Source: Faecalicatena fissicatena
Lineage (GTDB): Bacteria; Bacillota; Clostridia; Lachnospirales; Lachnospiraceae
NCBI GenBank assembly: GCA_001028025.1
Contig: LDAQ01000009.1
Location: forward strand, 1-64,000
Direction: 5' to 3'
DNA: 64,000 nt
Shown: positions 59,973-64,000 of the stretch, piece after piece
How the letters are laid out: every line of letters begins with the position of its first letter
How positions within the stretch are numbered: the stretch's first letter is position 1
Translations under genes and position numbers: made by a program
The notes under the pieces: model-generated
What the model was told of the DNA's origin: nothing
Database searches by the model: none
What the model saw: the letters and a program-made list of their open reading frames with translations, nothing else

Positions 59973-60512
59973 ATGGCAGAAGATAATAAACCAAGCGGCG
60001 AGGAAAAGGCACCAGATACTTCCAAACCGGCAGGTGCAGCCAGAAAGAGCACAGCCAGGTCAGCCGGCACAGCAAAAAGCCCGGCGAAGAAGACTACCGG
60101 CACTGCAAAAGCTGCATCCACCAGAAAAACGACCACTGCCAAAGCACCGGCCAAGACCATCCAGAGGGTGAAACAGACGGCGCAGCAGGCAGAACAGGCA
60201 GAAGAAAAGATTCAATTAAAGGAGGAAAAAAGAATGTCACAGGAAGCATTAGGAATGGTTGAAACAAGAGGTTTAGTAGCATCAATCGAAGCAGCAGATA
60301 CAATGCTCAAAGCTGCTAATGTAGTATTAGTAGGAACAGAGAAGATCGGTTCCGGACTTGTAACAGTAATGGTTCGTGGAGATGTTGGAGCTGTTAAATC
60401 TGCAGTTGAATCAGGTGCAGAGGCAGCAGGAAGACTTGGCGAATTAGTAGCAACACACGTAATCCCAAGACCACACAGCGATGTAGAGAAAATTCTTCCG
60501 GCAGTGAAATAA
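59973..60512 (+). CDS. BMC-H shell protein with Lys/Ala/Thr-rich N-terminal extension and an internal start
   Basis: The 179-residue product has a roughly 65-residue basic, low-complexity N-terminus (ARKSTARSAGTAKSPAKKTT and STRKTTTAKAPAKTIQ, histone-H1-like), a short Gln/Glu helix, and then a PduA-like BMC-H domain almost identical to that at 59327. Directly before the BMC part lies AAAGGAGG (60218-60225) and an in-frame ATG at 60234, so a second product of 92 residues, a plain shell protein, is also likely. AGGAGG at 59960-59965 serves the long form. The extension could bind nucleic acid, anchor cargo or cytoskeleton, or decorate the shell. Confidence 0.9.
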   Translation: MAEDNKPSGEEKAPDTSKPAGAARKSTARSAGTAKSPAKKTTGTAKAASTRKTTTAKAPAKTIQRVKQTAQQAEQAEEKIQLKEEKRMSQEALGMVETRGLVASIEAADTMLKAANVVLVGTEKIGSGLVTVMVRGDVGAVKSAVESGAEAAGRLGELVATHVIPRPHSDVEKILPAVK

Positions 60513-60534
60513 TTAGTTTCAGCTAGAGATTTGC

Positions 60535-60571
60535 GGCCTTACGTGTCTTCCTCAGGAAGATGCGTAAGGCC
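60535..60571 (+). other. intercistronic hairpin
   Basis: GGCCTTACG (60535-60543) pairs with CGTAAGGCC (60563-60571), with an inner TCTTCCT/AGGAAGA stem. No T-run follows, so this is more likely an RNA processing or stability element than a terminator. It separates the shell genes from pduL. Confidence 0.7.
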
Positions 60572-60598
60572 TGTGAATACTTAATGAGGAGAATTGAT

Positions 60599-61246
60599 AT
60601 GGATAATAACAACGTAGCATTGATTACCAAGATGGTACTGGAAGCTGTTGAAAAACAGAAAACTTCCGATGATACCGGATATTTGGTGCCGATTGGAGTG
60701 TCCGCAAGACATATCCATCTTACACAGGAGCACGTTGAGGCTCTGTTTGGCCCAGGATATCAGTTAACGAAGAAAAAAGAGCTTATGGGCGGACAGTTCG
60801 CATCAAACGAGCTGGTTACAATAGTCGGCCTGAAGCTTAGAGCTATAGAAAATGTCAGGATCTTAGGTCCTGTAAGAAGTAAATCCCAGGTGGAGGTATC
60901 TGCAACAGATTCCATCCGTCTCGGGGTAAAAGCACCGATCAGAGAATCCGGTAACATCGCGGGTTCAGCACCGATTGCAGTCGTTGGGCCGAAAGGCGCG
61001 ATTTATCTGGATGAAGGATGTATCATTGCAAAAAGACATATTCATATGTCACCAAAGGATGCAATGGCAGCCGGTGTCCATGACGGAGACATTGTATCTG
61101 TGAAAGCAGACAACGAAAGAGGAACCGTATTCAATCATGTACAGATCCGTGTAGATGACAGCTTTACTCTTGAGATGCATATCGACACAGATGAAGCGAA
61201 CGCAGCGAAAATTGCGACGGGCGATACAGTAAGAATTATTAAGTAG
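60599..61246 (+). CDS. pduL: phosphate propanoyltransferase (PduL)
   Basis: The 215-residue enzyme transfers the acyl group from CoA to phosphate, recycling CoA in the compartment. It has the two PduL halves: IGVSARHIHLTQEHVEALFG, ASNELVTIVG, then CIIAKRHIHMSPKDAMAAGV and DTDEANAAKI. The paired H-I-H motifs bind the zinc ions. The N-terminal helix NVALITKMVLEAVEKQ has the encapsulation-peptide form. The start is ATG 60599 with GAGGAGA upstream; an earlier in-frame ATG lies in the hairpin region. Confidence 0.95.
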   Translation: MDNNNVALITKMVLEAVEKQKTSDDTGYLVPIGVSARHIHLTQEHVEALFGPGYQLTKKKELMGGQFASNELVTIVGLKLRAIENVRILGPVRSKSQVEVSATDSIRLGVKAPIRESGNIAGSAPIAVVGPKGAIYLDEGCIIAKRHIHMSPKDAMAAGVHDGDIVSVKADNERGTVFNHVQIRVDDSFTLEMHIDTDEANAAKIATGDTVRIIK

Positions 61247-61248
61247 AA

Positions 61249-61311
61249 TACCCCGCAGGCGCCTTCCAGGGCCGGACAAGTCTGACACTGGTGCGCCGTC
61301 TGTGCGGGGTA
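61249..61311 (+). other. intercistronic hairpin after pduL
   Basis: TACCCCGCA (61249-61257) pairs with TGCGGGGTA (61303-61311), and GGCGC pairs with GCGCC further in. There is no T-run. Like the hairpin before pduL it probably affects mRNA processing. The remaining bases up to 61366 contain the GAGGAGG site of the next gene. Confidence 0.65.
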
Positions 61312-61366
61312 AATGTATTTCACTGGTAGTGAACACTTAAGATTATAGTCGCAAGAGGAGGAAGTT

Positions 61367-61633
61367 ATGCTGATAGGGAAAGTTAAAGGAAGTGTTGTCT
61401 CAACACGCAAATGTGATAATCTGGTCGGCAATAAGTTTATGATCATCGATGTTTTGGAGCACATGCAGAACGGCGCGAAACAACTCATTGCGATTGATAA
61501 GATTGGTGCAGGTATAGGTGAGTATGTGTTAGTGGCACAGGGCAGTGCGGCGAGAATCGGTTCCGGAATGCCTGATGCACCTATTGATGCAGCAATTGTT
61601 GGAATTATTGACGATGGAACAGGACTGGAGTAG
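61367..61633 (+). CDS. BMC-P pentameric vertex protein, EutN/CcmL family
   Basis: The 88-residue protein reads MLIGKVKGSVVSTRKCDNL, NKFMIIDVL, IAIDKIGAGIGEYVLVAQGS, and PIDAAIVGIID, the standard EutN/CcmL/PduN fold. Pentamers cap the vertices of the shell. GAGGAGG precedes the ATG. It is four bases upstream of the next start, with translational coupling likely. Confidence 0.96.
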   Translation: MLIGKVKGSVVSTRKCDNLVGNKFMIIDVLEHMQNGAKQLIAIDKIGAGIGEYVLVAQGSAARIGSGMPDAPIDAAIVGIIDDGTGLE

Positions 61634-61637
61634 TGAG

Positions 61638-62990
61638 ATGATGGAAATGAAAGAATTAAGCAGCATATTGCAGCTAAACGGTATAGTTGGTGCAGGTGGT
61701 GCAGGTTTTCCAACATATGCAAAACTAGATGAACGTGCTGAAACAATCATCCTGAATTGTGCAGAGTGTGAACCGCTTCTGAGGCTGCATCGGCAGCTGC
61801 TTGAGAAGTATGCACAGGAAATCGTTGAGACCTTCCATATGATGGGGCAGGCTGTAGGTGCGAAAGATGTAGTCATTGGGATTAAAAAAGCTTATAAAAA
61901 GACGATCGAAGCACTGGAAGAAGTAATCGGTGAGTATCCGGAGGTCCGGCTTGGACTGTTAGATGAAGTATATCCGGCAGGAGACGAAGTCGTGCTGATT
62001 TATGAAGTGACCGGCAAAGTAGTAAGACCGGGCGGAATTCCGATTGAGAGCGGCGTAGCCGTGTTCAATGTCGAGACGGTATACAATGTATACAGAGCGG
62101 TTAACCAGCAGGCTCCGGTGACGGATAAGCTGGTATCTGTCGTAGCGGAAGTGGAGCATCCAGTCACAGTGCGGGTGCCGATCGGAACTACGATTGAAGA
62201 GACCGTAAGGCTGGCCGGCAATGTCACAGCAAAAGATCCGGTATATTTTATCGGGGGACCGATGATGGGATTTATCGGCAGCGGCTCTCAGCCCGTTACC
62301 AAGACGACAAATGCCGTACTGGTACTGCCCGAGGAACACCTGATTATCCAGAAGAAAAGAAGAAAATCATCTATAGATTTAAAACGTGCAGCGGCTTGCT
62401 GCTGCCAGTGTACAATGTGTACAGATTTATGTCCGAGAAACAGACTGGGACATCCAATAGAGCCGCATTTGTTTATGCGTGCGGCAACCTGTAAAGATTT
62501 ACAGGAACCAAACATATTTGTGAATACCATGTTTTGTTCTTCCTGTGGTCTGTGCGAAATGTATTCCTGCATGCAGGGATTGTCACCGAGATCATTAATG
62601 GCAGAATATAAAGCGGGCTTACGTGCCAACGGGCTCAAACCGCCGCAGGGTGTAGTGCCCAAACCGGTGGGAGAAGAGAGAGAGTACCGGAAGGTACCTA
62701 TGGAACGCCTTATGGCAAGGCTGGACCTCACAAAATATGATAAGGAAGCGCCGCTTGATGAGTCGGCAGTCCCTGTCAGAAAAGTGAAGATACTGTTAAG
62801 CCAGCACATAGGCGCACCTGCATCTGCGATTGTTAAACGTGGTGATAAAGTAACGCAGGGACAGATGATTGCTGAACCGGGCAAAGGATTGAGTGTAGGA
62901 ATACATGCAAGTATTGACGGTACGGTAAGTGAAGTAAATGAGAAATACGTAATCATAGAAACGCAGGAAGGACGTGCAGGCAATGAGTAA
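61638..62990 (+). CDS. pduS: PduS-like flavin/iron-sulfur oxidoreductase (RnfC-related)
   Basis: The 450-residue protein has an N-terminal RnfC-like NADH/FMN domain (GIVGAGGAGFPTYAKL, ILNCAECEPLL) and two 4Fe-4S motifs: CCQCTMCTDLCPRNRLGH and CSSCGLCEMYSCMQGLSP. The C-terminal part is a lipoyl-like sandwich (PASAIVKRGDKVTQGQMI). In B12-dependent compartments PduS reduces cobalamin. Here, without B12 enzymes, it more likely moves electrons across the shell or to the activase, together with the PduT-like protein that follows. The start is ATG 61638, four bases after the EutN stop; the frame upstream only overlaps EutN. Confidence 0.94.
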   Translation: MMEMKELSSILQLNGIVGAGGAGFPTYAKLDERAETIILNCAECEPLLRLHRQLLEKYAQEIVETFHMMGQAVGAKDVVIGIKKAYKKTIEALEEVIGEYPEVRLGLLDEVYPAGDEVVLIYEVTGKVVRPGGIPIESGVAVFNVETVYNVYRAVNQQAPVTDKLVSVVAEVEHPVTVRVPIGTTIEETVRLAGNVTAKDPVYFIGGPMMGFIGSGSQPVTKTTNAVLVLPEEHLIIQKKRRKSSIDLKRAAACCCQCTMCTDLCPRNRLGHPIEPHLFMRAATCKDLQEPNIFVNTMFCSSCGLCEMYSCMQGLSPRSLMAEYKAGLRANGLKPPQGVVPKPVGEEREYRKVPMERLMARLDLTKYDKEAPLDESAVPVRKVKILLSQHIGAPASAIVKRGDKVTQGQMIAEPGKGLSVGIHASIDGTVSEVNEKYVIIETQEGRAGNE

Positions 62991-63531
62991 GGCAATTGGA
63001 ATGGTAGAATATAAGACTGTTTCAGCAGGTGTTGTAGCAGCAGATGCTATGGTAAAGACTTCTGAAGTTAGTATAATTGAAGCCCAGACAGTATGTCCTG
63101 GTAAATATATTGTAATTATTTCAGGAGATTTGAGCGCAGTGAATGCTGCGGTCGAGACATCCAAGACTCTGCATGGGAGACATCTGATCAACAGTTTTGT
63201 ACTCGGTAACCCGCACAAATCTATTTTCCCGGCAATCTACGGAGCTACCAAGATCGAAGATGTATCTGCTCTCGGAATTATGGAGACTTATGATGCAACC
63301 TCTATCATTGTAGCGGCGGATGAGGCTGCGAAGACAGCAATTGTTGATCTGATTGAACTCAGAATTGCCAGAGGTATGTGTGGAAAATCTTATCTGATGC
63401 TGACAGGTGATGTGGCGGCTGTGGAAGCCGCAATCGAAAGGGCGAAGGCTGCAGTGGCAGACCAGGGAATGTACCTGGATTCTTCCGTTATCGCACACCC
63501 GGATGCTCAGATTCGCGAAGCAATATTATAA
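62983..63531 (+). CDS. pduT: BMC-T shell protein with Fe-S site, PduT-like
   Basis: The 182-residue protein has two BMC domains (AIGMVEYKTVSAGVVAADAM and ALGIMETYDATSIIVAADEA). Cys in EAQTVCPGKYIVII matches the PduT Cys that, from three subunits, holds a 4Fe-4S cluster at the trimer pore. The ATG at 62983 overlaps pduS by 8 bases, and PduT and PduS are known partners for electron transfer through the shell. The second domain has a Cys in RGMCGKSYLML as well, which is less usual. Confidence 0.94.
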   Translation: MSKAIGMVEYKTVSAGVVAADAMVKTSEVSIIEAQTVCPGKYIVIISGDLSAVNAAVETSKTLHGRHLINSFVLGNPHKSIFPAIYGATKIEDVSALGIMETYDATSIIVAADEAAKTAIVDLIELRIARGMCGKSYLMLTGDVAAVEAAIERAKAAVADQGMYLDSSVIAHPDAQIREAIL

Positions 63532-63559
63532 GGATTCGAAACAAAGATTTGCTGTATAG

Positions 63560-63600
63560 CCCGGTGCAGTGTACTTTTTAGGATGCTGCCGGGGAATATG
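63560..63600 (+). other. hairpin between pduT and the DeoR gene
   Basis: CCCGGTGCAG near 63561 can pair with CTGCCGGGG near 63586-63595. There is no T-run, so it is probably not a strong terminator, and the regulator may be cotranscribed with the BMC genes. Confidence 0.45.
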
Positions 63601-63616
63601 ACCGGGAGGCAATGCG

Positions 63617-64000
63617 ATGCTTGCAATAGAAAGACGGAATGAAATATTAGAAAAGCTTCAGGCTGAACGGCGTGTAGTAGTAAGTGAGCTGAGCCAGATA
63701 TATGATGTGTCTGAAGAGACAATTCGAAGGGACCTGGAAAAACTGGTAAATGACGGTTATGCCATTAAAAGTTATGGAGGTGCCGTCATCAATGAGAATG
63801 TAAATATTGATCTGCCATTTAATATTCGGAAAAACCGCAACGTTGTCGGAAAACAGCGGATCGCGGATCTGGTGAACAAAATGGTCCATGATGGAGACAG
63901 CCTCATGCTGGACGGCAGCTCTACAGCGGTTTATATCGCAAAGGCGTTGAAAGAGAAAAAGAATCTGACGCTGATCACAAATTCGATTGAGATTATCATT
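63617..64000 (+). CDS. DeoR family transcriptional regulator (partial, runs off the window)
   Basis: The first 128 residues are visible. They contain an N-terminal DeoR HTH (RRNEILEKLQAERRVVVSEL, IYDVSEETIRRDLEKL), the signature wing SYGGAVINENV, and the start of the sugar-phosphate-binding domain (LMLDGSSTAVYIAKAL, LITNSIEI). GGGAGG precedes the ATG at 63617. DeoR proteins of this type commonly control fucose/rhamnose operons and respond to phosphorylated sugars. Placement at the end of the BMC operon suggests it controls it, with AACAAAA-type sites at 54880-54906 as candidate targets. Confidence 0.93.
   Translation, partial: MLAIERRNEILEKLQAERRVVVSELSQIYDVSEETIRRDLEKLVNDGYAIKSYGGAVINENVNIDLPFNIRKNRNVVGKQRIADLVNKMVHDGDSLMLDGSSTAVYIAKALKEKKNLTLITNSIEIII

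Noticed and set aside
61638..63531. PduS/PduT as evidence for a B12-dependent diol dehydratase
   Set aside because: No PduCDE, reactivase or adenosyltransferase genes are present. The dehydratase is a glycyl radical enzyme, and PduS/PduT-like proteins are also part of GRM5 loci.

Overview
The window looks like chromosome of a low-to-medium GC gut Firmicute of the Lachnospiraceae, most likely Blautia-like. That placement is an inference: nearly all starts have strong AGGAGG-type ribosome sites, promoters are TTGACA-17-TATAAT, and the right-hand third carries a rhamnose/fucose bacterial microcompartment (BMC) locus of the glycyl-radical propanediol type (GRM5) known from Roseburia, Blautia and Clostridium phytofermentans. 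No rRNA, tRNA, CRISPR array or intact mobile element was seen.

Layout. 0.1-3.7 kb: an ABC exporter (ATPase, CARDB-like membrane protein, MacB-like permease). 4-5.2 kb: a small hypothetical gene and rubredoxin, separated by two very large palindromes. 5.2-11.5 kb: an OPT transporter with DUF917, DUF1177, M29 aminopeptidase and PucR-type genes, probably one peptide or hydantoin-like utilisation module. 11.7-13.7 kb: a PfoR-like membrane protein and a small alarmone synthetase. 13.9-18.8 kb: a metal-efflux island of two P-type ATPases around an ArsR sensor, with matching operators. 18.8-33.9 kb: mostly housekeeping and transport (TPR lipoprotein, MnmM-like methylase, Rrf2, HflX, MATE, SDR, RND pump, HD hydrolase, asparaginase, orphan ParA, AraC, PHP), with an orphan tandem-BMC shell gene at 23.2 kb. 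34-44.3 kb: a GntR regulator, an IS21 relic and an AT-richer TRAP-transporter/uronate catabolic cassette ending in an integrase relic, which reads as an acquired island. 44.4-47.2 kb: rhamnulokinase and rhamnose isomerase. 47.2-50.3 kb: an apparent type I toxin-antitoxin pair, several palindromes, a Uma2-like gene, an HTH gene and a PHP gene. 50.6-64 kb: the BMC operon, closed by a DeoR regulator that runs off the window.

How it works together. Rhamnose would be isomerised (RhaA), phosphorylated (RhaB) and split by a BMC-targeted class II aldolase. Lactaldehyde is reduced to 1,2-propanediol, dehydrated by the glycyl radical enzyme to propionaldehyde, and converted to propanol or, through PduP and PduL, to propionyl phosphate, all inside a shell of seven local shell genes. 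Five enzymes carry recognisable encapsulation helices.

The most unusual non-coding signal is a set of three roughly 300-bp T-shaped palindromes. Each has a long stem topped by two hairpins and each sits in a gap between convergent genes. A miniature copy and a solo arm occur elsewhere. A second family of short two-hairpin repeats shows compensatory base changes.
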